A stretch of DNA of 64,000 bases from Acinetobacter proteolyticus (GCF_000367945.1 NZ_KB849179.1:1803134-1867133), one strand, 5' to 3'; counted from the first letter of the stretch, positions 27,450-37,216 are shown. The notes: generated by a model not told the origin, from the sequence alone. Numbers and translations are program-made.

Positions 27450-27788
27450 TTATGGCTTAAATCCAAAAAAAGTTAAAATCTCTTTTTTTTGATTAAAAAC
27501 AAATACCACATAAGTTTCATTAAACTTTATTGGTATCCATTTTACTTTTACACCCTCCCGCTCCTTGAGATCATTAATACACTCTTTCAAATGAAAATAT
27601 TCAATTTCTTTCTCATCAAAATTCTTCTTCCTCATTATTAAAATATTCTCCAAATATTCACAATCCAACAAATCATAATATTCAAAAGAATGGACTTCAT
27701 TTAAATTAATTTGCGAAAATTCAGGAATATTTTTCATTAAAATTCTATTGCTTTCAATATATTCATAAATCTCATTTTTTAAACTCAT
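27450..27788 (-). CDS. Immunity protein paired with the ADP-ribosyltransferase-like tip
   Basis: 112 residues. A helical N-terminus ([19 protein letters not shown]) precedes a mixed region ([20 protein letters not shown]) and a final strand pair ([19 protein letters not shown]). Not in a family I can name. ATG 27788 overlaps the toxin stop as ATGA, the same coupling as the other pairs. Expected to act in the cytoplasm by blocking the ART active site; this is inference. Confidence 0.65.
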   Translation of the reverse strand: MSLKNEIYEYIESNRILMKNIPEFSQINLNEVHSFEYYDLLDCEYLENILIMRKKNFDEKEIEYFHLKECINDLKEREGVKVKWIPIKFNETYVVFVFNQKKEILTFFGFKP

Positions 27789-28354
27789 AAATTAAACACC
27801 TCAACACCTTTTCGAGTTCCTTTCATTAAAACCTCTTGTTCTCCCCAGATATCTGGTGAGTATTCCCATTTCCATTTGTCATTTTCTTTCGGAGCGCCAA
27901 CTGGTACTCTAAGTAAGACCCCACCTTCACCTTTACTCTTACCAAAACCTTCAGCTACTTCCTTAGATCTTGACCAAGAAGTATATGGGCTATTTGATTG
28001 TACACCACCAGCATTATGTGCATCTGCACTAGCTGTTCCATCTAATTTTCCAGGGTTAACAATACCTTTTTTAGCATTCTCCAACTCTGGATGTTCCGCA
28101 TGAACTCCTCGATACAGATATTGTTGCTCTGTAGGCGCACAATTATTATTTGTTAAACCTAATGGGTCGACCCAAATTATGGGGTTAGGAGCATATTGAT
28201 ATATATTATTACCGCCCAACAACCCAATCGGATCTTTAGAGATAAAACATCCTACATAAGGCAAATAATATCGATAACGGTTGTAATGTAAACCTGTTTC
28301 TTCATCAAAATACTGCCCTTGGAAGCGGATATTATTGGTGACGATTTCTGAGTT
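27785..28354 (-). CDS. Orphan Rhs C-terminal tip with ADP-ribosyltransferase-like toxin
   Basis: Open from 28354 without a normal start codon (TTG 28264 gives 159 residues). The Rhs core end is present but altered ([10 protein letters not shown] instead of RYYSPYVGRF). After DPLGL, about 120 residues show an R-S-E type ART layout: YRG (Arg52 counting from the TTG), SPYTSWSRS (Ser96/Ser98), and GEQEVLM with Glu142/Glu144. Known Rhs toxins of this fold modify protein or RNA targets with ADP-ribose. Without delivery parts it is likely a silent donor cassette or a displaced former tip. Its stop overlaps the immunity gene. Confidence 0.7.
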   Translation of the reverse strand, partial: NSEIVTNNIRFQGQYFDEETGLHYNRYRYYLPYVGCFISKDPIGLLGGNNIYQYAPNPIIWVDPLGLTNNNCAPTEQQYLYRGVHAEHPELENAKKGIVNPGKLDGTASADAHNAGGVQSNSPYTSWSRSKEVAEGFGKSKGEGGVLLRVPVGAPKENDKWKWEYSPDIWGEQEVLMKGTRKGVEVFNL

Positions 28355-28371
28355 TTAAATAAATTAGACTT
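28217..28371 (-). repeat. Rhs core-junction direct repeat, copy 2
   Basis: About 140 bases encoding [16 protein letters not shown] through KDPIGLLGG are nearly identical to 29243-29390 in the full rhs; a shorter and more diverged copy is at 27148-27245. Homology fades after a one-base deletion near 28360. These copies are the natural sites for exchange of toxin tips. Confidence 0.7.
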
Positions 28372-28550
28372 GGCTTTTCAGGTTTATACTCCTCCCTAGA
28401 AAGATAATTTACTTCCCAAATAACTCTATTTTTTTGATTATCTATTTTAATAATTAAATCACAAGATAAAAATATCAATACAAATAAGAATTTAAAGTTA
28501 CCCACAATTAAAATACAGATAACTCCAAATACTTATCTATAATAGTTTAA

Positions 28551-28820
28551 TTATTCATACATAGTAGCTGCTAATAAAATTTTAGCTAAAATTTTCCAAT
28601 CAAGTTGATTTTTTTTAATTTTTTCTAACGCATCAAAATCTTTCATATTCTCAAAATACCCTTCCATATCATCCACCCAACTATTAATACCTTCAAGATA
28701 ATCTGCTAAATTATTATTCTCCCATTTATTTAATGAAAAGTCCTCTATTAATATTTGTGTAAATTCTAAAAAATCCTCTTTAGTATTGATTTTTTCAACT
28801 GTTTCATTCAGCTTATTCAT
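28551..28820 (-). CDS. DUF7660-like immunity protein of the intact Rhs
   Basis: 89 residues, all helical, acidic. The pattern INTKEDFLEFTQIL, WENNNLADYLEGINSW, DDMEGYFEN and a C-terminal LLAATMYE fits the DUF7660 family as I recall it. Its ATG shares one base with the rhs stop (TAATG), so it is translationally coupled and is the obvious cognate immunity of the tip toxin. It should be cytoplasmic. Only about 270 nt of AT-rich sequence separate it from the next tip cassette. Confidence 0.75.
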   Translation of the reverse strand: MNKLNETVEKINTKEDFLEFTQILIEDFSLNKWENNNLADYLEGINSWVDDMEGYFENMKDFDALEKIKKNQLDWKILAKILLAATMYE

Positions 28821-31800
28821 TATTTCACCACCGTAGATTGACCATTACCTAATTTTAATTTCATTGAAGTCCCACCGTTTTTAGTAGACATTTTCCACAT
28901 TTGCTGGTCTACTTCTTGAGCAGAAGCCCAAGTAATTGGCATACATTTCTTCGCCAATTTAAAAGCAGCAAGGCGCCTATGATCTAATGTCCAAATTTTA
29001 CCTGAATTATCTTTCCATACTTTAGCTCTCAATACATTTGCATCTAACGTTCCATTCTTAAGGGATTCAGCATTTCCTAAAACAGTATAATCACCTGTCT
29101 GATTCTTAGCACTACTTTGCATAAAATGAACGCTTGAAGGATCTATAGTTCCAGTAGGGCAATTCAATGGACAGTTACTACTCAATCCAAGTGGATCAGT
29201 CCACCCTGTTGTATTTAATCCATAAGCATAGACATTAAACCCACCCAACAACCCAATCGGATCTTTAGAAATGAAACGCCCTACATAAGGCGAATAATAT
29301 CGATAACGGTTGTAATGTAAACCTGTTTCTTCATCAAAATATTGCCCTTGGAAGCGGATATTATTGGTGACGATTTCTGAATTTTCAAAAAAGTTAGATG
29401 CGGACTTTGCTGATACACGCTCACCCCACGCCTTATATTCAGCTTTCCAGACCATTTGACCTTGAGCATCGCTCATCTCCTGAGGTGTACCCAAATGATC
29501 ACAATGATAGAAACAAATATCATTTAAAGATTTTGCTGGGGCGGTCTTACGCCATAAAGGATCTTTGGCAATATGATAAGGCTGATCTGTCCAATCGGGT
29601 GTTTGTACAAGCTCAATCGGTTCACGATAGATCGCTTGCAATAGAGGGACAAAACTATCCTTCTCATACACATAATGCTTGGTGATCTGATCATTAGATT
29701 CGAATGCCAAAGTATCACCCTCCCAGCCATAAATCACATTCTGCTCTTCACCTGTATGATGGTGTTTACTACGTTTCTGAATACGTCGTCCTAAAGCATC
29801 ATAACGATACTCCGCAGTGTATTCTGTATTACGACTCTTGATTAACCGCCCACAAGCATCCCACTCAAGGTACAAGTCCCCTTTAGATGACTTTTGGCGC
29901 ACCAATTGACCATAAGCATCGTACTGATATTGCTGATCTAAATATGCTTTAACAACATTATTCACCAAACGGTTATAACCATGAGCATTATTTGCTGTTG
30001 GGGCTGCATTCGGTTCTTGATGAAGATTTCGGTCAATAATGTTACTTGCAGGGTCAAAACTAAAGGTTTCTTTACCCAACTTACTATTGGCTTCCAGTAA
30101 ACGACCGACAGGATCGTATTTATACTGAATATTGCCACGGCGAGTATCTGCAATATTGAGCAATTGCCCCGTTTTATCGTACTGATATAAACGCTGAATC
30201 AACTGTTCAGTTTCTTGAATGGCATTGTTCTGTATTGCCTGCTGCGGCGATGTATATGCAAATTCATGTCCATTCAGCACGCGCTGCTGCGTCAAACGCC
30301 CCAGCTCATCATAATGCTGCTCTTGGCTAATCCCGTTGGCATAGTGGCGAACAGTTTCACGATGCAAATCGTCTCGTTCAAAACTGACAGTATCTTCACC
30401 ATTCAGGACCAAACCATGAACATGTCCACTGCCATAGGTTAACCAGTCGACTTGTTGCCCGTCTGGACGTATGGTTTTAATTCGATCATTAATTTCATCA
30501 TAACTGTGTTTCCACACCGCAGTTTTATGCGTTTGATGATCTTGATGATGCTCTCTCACCAGATTGCCGACAACATCGTAATACCACTGGAGATTGCTCT
30601 CATTATTTTTAGCCTGAATCAATTGGCCATTATTGTTATAGGCAAATTCTTCAATCTGTTTTTGTTCTAATTCCTGCTCGGTATAGCCATAGCCTGCCTG
30701 ACGCTGTTCCAGTCGTCCCATGCTGTCAAATAGGAATTGTTGAATACGATCTTTCGGTGCAGCCCGATCTTTTAAGTCCTGCCCAAATGCAGAGGCCACC
30801 TCAATACTGCTGGATAAATTACCATCTGTTTCATCATATTTGTACAGGGTTTCTTTACCATCAAAATCAATTTCTTTAATCAGGCGACTGGCAACATCAT
30901 AGAAAAATTCATAGCTTGCCCCATTTTCATTGGTCAAACGTTTCAGACGATTCAGCTTGTCCCATTGATATTTCAACGTGTGCTTCAAGGCATCCGTACG
31001 AGATGAAATCAGTCCTGCTGCGTCATATTGATATTGTGTGAGTTGTCCTTTGGCATCGACATGCGCCAATAAACGCCCTTCGGCATCATGGACAAACTGT
31101 TCTTCTGTGGCATCGGCATGTTTGATTTTTTCAAGCTGACCAAAAGCATTCAGTGGCAAACCTTGAATGATCGGTTCACGTTGTTCTGTGGTTAGGTCAC
31201 TATAGAAGTATTCAACCTTTTGTTTTAAGGCATTTTCAACTGATTTTACTCGCCCACGTTCATCATACTGCCATGTGGTGGTTTTGCCCGAACAGTCGGT
31301 ATAACTGATCAGATTACCCTGATCATCATACTTTAACTGCTTGGAACCCCCTTTGGCATCTTTTATCGAAGTGAGTAAACCTAAAGCATTGTAACTATAT
31401 TCTGTTACACGTTTTAGCGGATCGATTTCCTTGCTGATATTGCCCTGAGCATCATATTCCTTAAACCAACGCCCTTGCTCAGCATCGACCATACCTGTTA
31501 ATTGACGCTTGTCATCATAGGCATAATATAAATTTGAACCGTCAGGTTGGGTAACACTGACAATATTGCCACTTTCATCATATTCATAAATAGTTACCAC
31601 GGCGTCTCGATCAACATGCTTGGTAACACGGGCAAAATCATCACGGAAGAACCATTCTTCCAATCCATCAGGATAAATGATGCGATAGGTATAGCCATCA
31701 ATATCATAGTAATACCAAGTTTCTGCCCCATAGGCATCCGTTACATAGGTTAAACGGATATTTTCATCCCATGCCAGTCTGCTCTCAGAGCTGCCATCAT

Positions 31801-33694
31801 CAGCCCATTCGTGAAAGGCCTTCGATGTGGGTTCAATCCCGTCATATTCCAGATTAATACCACGACCAGTCAGATCGGTATAACGGCTTAATAAGTGATG
31901 CTCATATTGATAATGATAGCTTGCGCCATTTTCAGTAATGGCCTCGATTAAATCGCCCTTATGGTTATAGTTATAACTCGCAAGCGGACGAAGCAATTGC
32001 CCATTTTCCACCAACCATGCATCGTCAATACGGCCTTGTGCATCGACTTGGAAAGCGACATGCGCCAATAATTTTTGCTTCTCTTTAATCAACACATCCG
32101 AAATAAATGAATGATCACCCGATTGATGGTCATAACGAACCGCTAAGGTCACCCCATTTTTATATTCAATTGCAGATAAGCGATAATAATCTTGATACTT
32201 TTCAAAAATATGCTTTTCTTCTTTTTGATAGGAAATCATCTGAATATGTTCAGAGATCACACTATAGTAAAAATCTTCTGTTTGATTATGAAAGCTTTCG
32301 CCCACTTTTAATTGAGGTAATTTGACAGGGCGTGCATCTGGACCAATATATTCCAGCCCTGCCAACGGTTTGATATATGCAGCCTGTTGTTCCGTTTCCT
32401 CAATATATTCACTTTGCGGCACAATTCGGGTGGTAAAAGAGGTCAACCATCTTGCCCCGAACTCTCCTTGATCTAATTGATACAAATTCGATGCATAGGT
32501 TCGATTTAAAATAAAACTTTCAATCGCAGACACATATGCATCCTGATGAGTTAAAAACTCAGTTCCCAATGCATAAGTAATATGTTTTTTAGTACCTGTT
32601 TTGGTCTTTCCACCACCTAAATTCAGTGGACATGATACTTCATTTGGATTGTTTTTAGCTTTGGCTTGGTGATTGGTTTTTTCCAGTTCCCCACTCGGTC
32701 GACTCTTCTCTTTTTTAGCAACCTGTTTCTGAGTAATATTGGCTGTGGCTTTTTTCTTTAATTTGAATTTTTGTACAGCTTTTAATAAGACATTCAATAA
32801 CCAAGCAATACTCATTGCTTTGCCTGGATCGGCTAAAGTCATCAAGAACTGCGGCGCTTTTTTACCAAAACCACGAATCCCTGTAATAACCAGCTGAATC
32901 GGCTGTTTCGCACTGGCTGGCACAACCGATGAAACACCTTTGGCAACCGTGTTAATATTTTCCTTAACGCTCGCTTTCCATAAGTTCGTCAAACCATCTA
33001 CAGCATTATTAAAAGTAGCTTTCGGATTACGCTGTAAATTATCTAGATTGACTTTATTAAGTTGTTTCTGTGCTTGTTTGACATTACCTGCTGAACTAAA
33101 GACGTGACCATTTAATATTTTTTGTATGCCGTTGGCAAAATCATTACTGATGCTGGTGATTTTTGTTCCACAGTGCTGCATCATATCTTTGACAAGCGGT
33201 TGAGCTTTTGCCGCAAACTGATCGAGTTCACCTGCAATACGTTCATTTAAGTGATCACTTAAAATCACCAAAATGGTATCGGAAATGACCCCACCTGCTT
33301 TTTGACGAACCAGATTCAAAGTCGGTCTCAAGCTCATGCGCATTGTTGCCATGGTTGGCGGTACAGGAATAATCCCAATCACATCTAAACCAAGATTCAG
33401 CCAATCCCCAAAACCCGGGTTTGGTTTTTTACTGATATCAATAACATCGTAAACGGCATCCACCAAAGCAATCGCATTACCAATCACTGGAAGCGAGCCT
33501 GCTACACTTTTAATGGTATTTAAGTCGACATAGTCCTTGGTGTTCTTCTTCAACCATGAATTGATTTTATTCATACCTGCTTTGACATCAGCAGCATACA
33601 TTTTGTTTAAAGGCACAACCGCAACTTGTCCAGTATTGGTTCTTACACTCTGTTTATTTTGCTGATTGTTGGTCTTCTTAGGTGGTGTCGCCAT
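28820..33694 (-). CDS. Full-length Rhs polymorphic toxin, T6SS effector
   Basis: 1624 residues. The N-terminus has hydrophobic segments (SVAGSLPVIGNAIALVDAVY; WLNLGLDVIGIIPVPPTMAT) but no PAAR motif. The Rhs/YD cage starts near 380 (GTEFLTHQDAYVSAIESF) and runs through many YDxxGxL repeats to the RHS core ([30 protein letters not shown]) and the cleavage-type end TDPLGL at ~1504. The last 120 residues are the toxin: VHFMQSSAKNQTGDYTVLG, then KIWTLDHRRLAAFKLA and PITWAS. The LDHRRLAAF motif recalls ParB-like domains; activity unproven. vgrG lies 19 nt upstream, the likely carrier. The immunity gene overlaps the stop. No Eag chaperone gene is nearby. Confidence 0.88.
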   Translation of the reverse strand: MATPPKKTNNQQNKQSVRTNTGQVAVVPLNKMYAADVKAGMNKINSWLKKNTKDYVDLNTIKSVAGSLPVIGNAIALVDAVYDVIDISKKPNPGFGDWLNLGLDVIGIIPVPPTMATMRMSLRPTLNLVRQKAGGVISDTILVILSDHLNERIAGELDQFAAKAQPLVKDMMQHCGTKITSISNDFANGIQKILNGHVFSSAGNVKQAQKQLNKVNLDNLQRNPKATFNNAVDGLTNLWKASVKENINTVAKGVSSVVPASAKQPIQLVITGIRGFGKKAPQFLMTLADPGKAMSIAWLLNVLLKAVQKFKLKKKATANITQKQVAKKEKSRPSGELEKTNHQAKAKNNPNEVSCPLNLGGGKTKTGTKKHITYALGTEFLTHQDAYVSAIESFILNRTYASNLYQLDQGEFGARWLTSFTTRIVPQSEYIEETEQQAAYIKPLAGLEYIGPDARPVKLPQLKVGESFHNQTEDFYYSVISEHIQMISYQKEEKHIFEKYQDYYRLSAIEYKNGVTLAVRYDHQSGDHSFISDVLIKEKQKLLAHVAFQVDAQGRIDDAWLVENGQLLRPLASYNYNHKGDLIEAITENGASYHYQYEHHLLSRYTDLTGRGINLEYDGIEPTSKAFHEWADDGSSESRLAWDENIRLTYVTDAYGAETWYYYDIDGYTYRIIYPDGLEEWFFRDDFARVTKHVDRDAVVTIYEYDESGNIVSVTQPDGSNLYYAYDDKRQLTGMVDAEQGRWFKEYDAQGNISKEIDPLKRVTEYSYNALGLLTSIKDAKGGSKQLKYDDQGNLISYTDCSGKTTTWQYDERGRVKSVENALKQKVEYFYSDLTTEQREPIIQGLPLNAFGQLEKIKHADATEEQFVHDAEGRLLAHVDAKGQLTQYQYDAAGLISSRTDALKHTLKYQWDKLNRLKRLTNENGASYEFFYDVASRLIKEIDFDGKETLYKYDETDGNLSSSIEVASAFGQDLKDRAAPKDRIQQFLFDSMGRLEQRQAGYGYTEQELEQKQIEEFAYNNNGQLIQAKNNESNLQWYYDVVGNLVREHHQDHQTHKTAVWKHSYDEINDRIKTIRPDGQQVDWLTYGSGHVHGLVLNGEDTVSFERDDLHRETVRHYANGISQEQHYDELGRLTQQRVLNGHEFAYTSPQQAIQNNAIQETEQLIQRLYQYDKTGQLLNIADTRRGNIQYKYDPVGRLLEANSKLGKETFSFDPASNIIDRNLHQEPNAAPTANNAHGYNRLVNNVVKAYLDQQYQYDAYGQLVRQKSSKGDLYLEWDACGRLIKSRNTEYTAEYRYDALGRRIQKRSKHHHTGEEQNVIYGWEGDTLAFESNDQITKHYVYEKDSFVPLLQAIYREPIELVQTPDWTDQPYHIAKDPLWRKTAPAKSLNDICFYHCDHLGTPQEMSDAQGQMVWKAEYKAWGERVSAKSASNFFENSEIVTNNIRFQGQYFDEETGLHYNRYRYYSPYVGRFISKDPIGLLGGFNVYAYGLNTTGWTDPLGLSSNCPLNCPTGTIDPSSVHFMQSSAKNQTGDYTVLGNAESLKNGTLDANVLRAKVWKDNSGKIWTLDHRRLAAFKLAKKCMPITWASAQEVDQQMWKMSTKNGGTSMKLKLGNGQSTVVK
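29240..29390 (-). repeat. Rhs core-junction direct repeat, copy 3 (in full rhs)
   Basis: Reference copy inside the intact rhs, nearly identical to 28217-28371 and related to 27148-27245. It ends just before the variable toxin sequence. Confidence 0.7.
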
Positions 33695-33713
33695 CTTTCA
33701 TCATTCTCAAAGC

Positions 33714-36700
33714 TTAATTTTTAAAATCAAAACGCGTTAGATCGAACGGATCTTTGGTCTTTTTATCGCTTGCCATTATGTTCTGTTGCGCACGCAATGG
33801 ATTTTTGAACTGGGATAGACTGTCCAAAGGACTGCCCATATTTTTCATCACTTTTTGTGCCAATGGATTGTCCTTGATCTGATCAGCCAATAGCTTATTT
33901 GCTTGTTCTGTCAGGTTAGACTGAACCCCCTGCTGAAGCATTGGCAATAAAGCCTTTGCTCCACCCTCCTTCAACTGCTTTGCAGTCTCAAGCGTTTTTA
34001 ACACTGAAGAAGGACTGGTAAAGGATTGACCTAAAGCATTCTTGGCGCTGCTAACCGCATTTTTTAGACCTGTTTCTGCTTTGCCCAATAAGGTTTGTGC
34101 ATCAGGGTCATTTTCATTTGGCCACATTGGCGGGCGTTTAAAGTCACTGGATTCCGCCCACGGATCACGTTTATCATCTTCAAATACAACTTTTGCTGCA
34201 CCCGTTGCCAGTCCAGAAACCCGTACAAAACCTTTATCATCCAACTGACCAGAAAACTGCTGCCCCAGTGAATCAATAACCTGATAGCCACCCTGTTTCA
34301 CAAACTCGCCATGTTTGTAATCGTGAAGCAACTCCAGTACCCCTTGTCCACGTTTTGGTGGTGGTGGCAAACTGGATTGAGTACTAACACTTGAGCCGCT
34401 CATAAACAAATGCTGCCCCGCCTTCACCTCAAACTTGCCACCCGTCACAGGAAAAATACCTGAGCCATTCAGCTTGATTTGAGAACCGCCTGCGGTAATC
34501 ACAATTTCTTTCGGACTGCTAATCTGAATTTGACTTTCAGTGGAAATGATCTGGATGCCTTGCTTGGCGAGCAAATCCAGTCCATCTGACTGTGCCTGAA
34601 CCTCAAACTTACCTTTAGCAGCCACCTGCTTAATCCCATTCTGAGCAGCAAACAGACTAATTCGATTTTGAGCATGACCAATCAGATTTTTTTGCGTACT
34701 CAGGTTAATACTATCGCCTGCAATCTGATTGATTTGCCCATCTGCAGACACATGAATATCTTCATTGCTGCTTAGACCAATACCTGCTGGCGAATGAAGC
34801 AACAACAACGCTTTATTAAATTTGGCAATCTTTGCTTCAATCTGTTCTGCAAATTCTTTTAACTGTTCTAAAGACTCAATTTCATCAGTTTGCTGATTTT
34901 TGGCGACTTCACTTAAAGCCTTAGCATTGTTTTGATTGCCTTCTAGCTGTTGCTTGGCAGGTTCGGCATCAAGATGCTCCCCTTGGGCCTGATCCTGCTT
35001 TTGGGTACTAAGTAGTAAACCTTTGCCTGCACGCACTGCACCCCATTGATCGGTCCGTAGTTCAAAACCCTCACCACGATCTTCGCTTTCAGCTTTATCT
35101 TTTGGATGGCTGAGTTTACCTAGATTCAGTTGAGTGGCGGCATGACTGCTTTGTAGTTGCGCACTGATTTGTCCCGTGGTGTCATCAAAACGCAGTTGGT
35201 TAAACCCTTCACCTTGGTATTCTTTGGATTTGATGCCTGCCAGTTTCTTGGTATCAGGCAACTTGCCCACATGGTCAAACTTGGTCGGACTACGCTGTGC
35301 TTCATGAATCCGCCCAACCACAAAAGGTCGATCAATATCGCCATCAAAGAAATCAATCACCACGATTTCACCAATCCGCGGCAAGAATCGTGCACCGTAG
35401 CCTTCACCTGCCCACGGCGTTAATACATCCACCCATGCAGAGTCGGTATCATTGTCATTGGCACCTGCCCCACTATCATGACTGTGGTCATCTGCTCGGG
35501 TAAACAGGAAGCGAACTTTAATCCGCCCCCATTCATCCACATAAATTTCGTCACCGCTTGGCCCCACCACTTTGGCGCGTTGTGGATGTGTCGCAGGTCG
35601 ATGTTGTAGCGGGTTATACTCAGGAACCAGACCAATATTGCGTCGTTGCAGTGTCAGTTGATTGGCTTGACGCTCATCAGAAACCACATGCTGAAAAGGA
35701 CTACTTTGCCAATTGCTTTGTTGAAGCAAAGCTGCGACTTGATCCGTTAAATCTTTAGGTAGGTTATTTTGGTTATAGAACGTTTTTGAGCTGATCAGAA
35801 ACTCTTTGTCTGCACCATCATGCTGATCAATTTCAGGATGTTCATTCAGTTCAAACCAATAGCCCACTGGGGTATCGCGAACAGTCGATGTCGCAATAAA
35901 CTGCTTGGCCTGTGAATCATAATACTGGCTCAGGTTCTGATTTATTTTTTCAATTTGAGCATTGCCCGATTTGGTGGCGCCATCCTCCCCCTTTAAATCC
36001 TGAATCCAAGCAGGAGAAAAATGCCACGCCTGTTCTAAAGCAAGCTGTTGGTTATCATGTAGATCGCTATGCTGATGTTTACTCTGAACACTGCCTGCCC
36101 CTTCTTCTTGTTCTAAGGCATCGGCTTGCCAACGCTGTACATGTACCGCACTTGGTTGCAGAGAACGCTGTGCCACAAATGCCGTGATGCTGTCCTGTGT
36201 TTCTGTTGCACTACTGCGATGAAAGCGGATATGACGGCGCTCTAGGGCTTTATATTGATTATTGTCATCAATGAGTCTGAGTTTCTGCGGCTGAATCTGT
36301 TCACTTGAACTGGATACTTTCAGCTGTGCTTCATCAATCAACCAGTTAATCGACTCTGCTCGCATCAAACGGGTTAAAAAGTCGTAATCAAGTTCATTGG
36401 CCTGCATAATAAATGGACGAATGTCATATTGTTTGCTTAAGCCACTTAAATCCAGACTTAAACTGGCCGCAAATAGCGGACTTTTAGCCTGCCATTCTTT
36501 AAAAATGGTCTGGATGACATCCACGACAGATTTCGCCATAAAAACACGGCTGTTGCGACGGTGCTTCCACAAGGCGGTAGGGTCTTGTACACCTAAACGG
36601 TAAATAGTCAGCGAACCATCACTGGCCCCAATATCAGCTTGGGTAATAATCCCTGAGATACGCGTCAACTCTGCTTTATCGGTCACGATATCAATAGCTA

Positions 36701-36914
36701 CCTGACTGCCAATAAAGCTTTTTAAAGGAATGACTGCATTGGTCGAAAGACAAAGTAATTGTAGGTCAAGACCATGATTGAGCTGATGCAGACCCTCAAT
36801 ACGTTGTAAGAAAACTTGGTTATTTAAAGATGTGTTGGAAAATTGGGCGTGAATCGCACGTTTTTGTGCTGTCAGGCCCAAGCTTTCTAAAGCTTGAAAG
36901 ATATTATTCGCCAT
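33714..36914 (-). CDS. vgrG: Type VI secretion spike protein VgrG
   Basis: 1066 residues. The gp27-like part covers ~20-430 (RIEGLHQLNHGLDLQLLCLS; MQANELDYDFLTRLMRAE), the gp5 OB-fold ~445-545 (EIYVDEWGRIKVRFLF; ARFLPRIGEIVVIDFFDGD), then DUF2345 beta-helix repeats ~600-880. The C-terminal ~180 residues include a transthyretin-like stretch (GGYQVIDSLGQQFSGQLDD) and a helical tail that may dock the effector. It forms the puncturing tip that carries cargo out of the cell. It is first in the operon and rhs follows after 19 nt. No other T6SS structural gene is in the window, so this is a satellite vgrG island. Confidence 0.93.
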   Translation of the reverse strand: MANNIFQALESLGLTAQKRAIHAQFSNTSLNNQVFLQRIEGLHQLNHGLDLQLLCLSTNAVIPLKSFIGSQVAIDIVTDKAELTRISGIITQADIGASDGSLTIYRLGVQDPTALWKHRRNSRVFMAKSVVDVIQTIFKEWQAKSPLFAASLSLDLSGLSKQYDIRPFIMQANELDYDFLTRLMRAESINWLIDEAQLKVSSSSEQIQPQKLRLIDDNNQYKALERRHIRFHRSSATETQDSITAFVAQRSLQPSAVHVQRWQADALEQEEGAGSVQSKHQHSDLHDNQQLALEQAWHFSPAWIQDLKGEDGATKSGNAQIEKINQNLSQYYDSQAKQFIATSTVRDTPVGYWFELNEHPEIDQHDGADKEFLISSKTFYNQNNLPKDLTDQVAALLQQSNWQSSPFQHVVSDERQANQLTLQRRNIGLVPEYNPLQHRPATHPQRAKVVGPSGDEIYVDEWGRIKVRFLFTRADDHSHDSGAGANDNDTDSAWVDVLTPWAGEGYGARFLPRIGEIVVIDFFDGDIDRPFVVGRIHEAQRSPTKFDHVGKLPDTKKLAGIKSKEYQGEGFNQLRFDDTTGQISAQLQSSHAATQLNLGKLSHPKDKAESEDRGEGFELRTDQWGAVRAGKGLLLSTQKQDQAQGEHLDAEPAKQQLEGNQNNAKALSEVAKNQQTDEIESLEQLKEFAEQIEAKIAKFNKALLLLHSPAGIGLSSNEDIHVSADGQINQIAGDSINLSTQKNLIGHAQNRISLFAAQNGIKQVAAKGKFEVQAQSDGLDLLAKQGIQIISTESQIQISSPKEIVITAGGSQIKLNGSGIFPVTGGKFEVKAGQHLFMSGSSVSTQSSLPPPPKRGQGVLELLHDYKHGEFVKQGGYQVIDSLGQQFSGQLDDKGFVRVSGLATGAAKVVFEDDKRDPWAESSDFKRPPMWPNENDPDAQTLLGKAETGLKNAVSSAKNALGQSFTSPSSVLKTLETAKQLKEGGAKALLPMLQQGVQSNLTEQANKLLADQIKDNPLAQKVMKNMGSPLDSLSQFKNPLRAQQNIMASDKKTKDPFDLTRFDFKN

Positions 36915-37155
36915 CTTTTTTTATAGATTATCTGCTTAAATTTAGCGCATTTTACTCAAAATATCGTTTTACTGTCCATACAGAACCGTCTATTTATGAC
37001 AATTTGCGTCACATTTTTTGTTCGCTTTATATTACCGAATCAGGACGATTAAATTTATACTTTTGAGTTAGATTGTTTTTTACTTAAAATACTTTGATTC
37101 ACTTTATAATAAGCGTTGCTGCAACTTGCACCTATAGCATCTAAAAAATCTATAG
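36915..37155. other. Gene-free promoter region of the vgrG island
   Basis: AT-rich; expected to hold the vgrG promoter reading leftwards. A TTGAGTTAG-like segment and T-runs are present but no -35/-10 pair is convincing. Confidence 0.4.
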
Positions 37156-37189
37156 AATAAAGGCCTATTCTGATGGTTAGGCCTTTATT
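37156..37189 (-). terminator. Terminator of the TonB receptor gene
   Basis: AATAAAGGCCTA and TAGGCCTTTATT are perfect 12-base arms around a 10-base loop. Read on the minus strand the hairpin is followed by TTCTATAGATTTTTT, a usable T-tract. It also protects the vgrG promoter from read-through. Confidence 0.8.
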
Positions 37190-37216
37190 CACGATTAAAA
37201 ATTTATTTTCTGCTGT

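Noticed and set aside
20338..28820. Prophage or transposon as explanation of the AT-rich block
   Set aside because: No integrase, transposase, phage structural gene or att repeat is present; Rhs tips and immunity genes explain the content.
28820..33694. Numerous plus-strand frames opposite rhs
   Set aside because: All are antisense shadows of the continuous 1624-residue Rhs frame.
36915..37216. Insertion sequence end at the vgrG border
   Set aside because: The inverted repeat at 37156-37189 is a terminator hairpin and no transposase or target duplication is seen.
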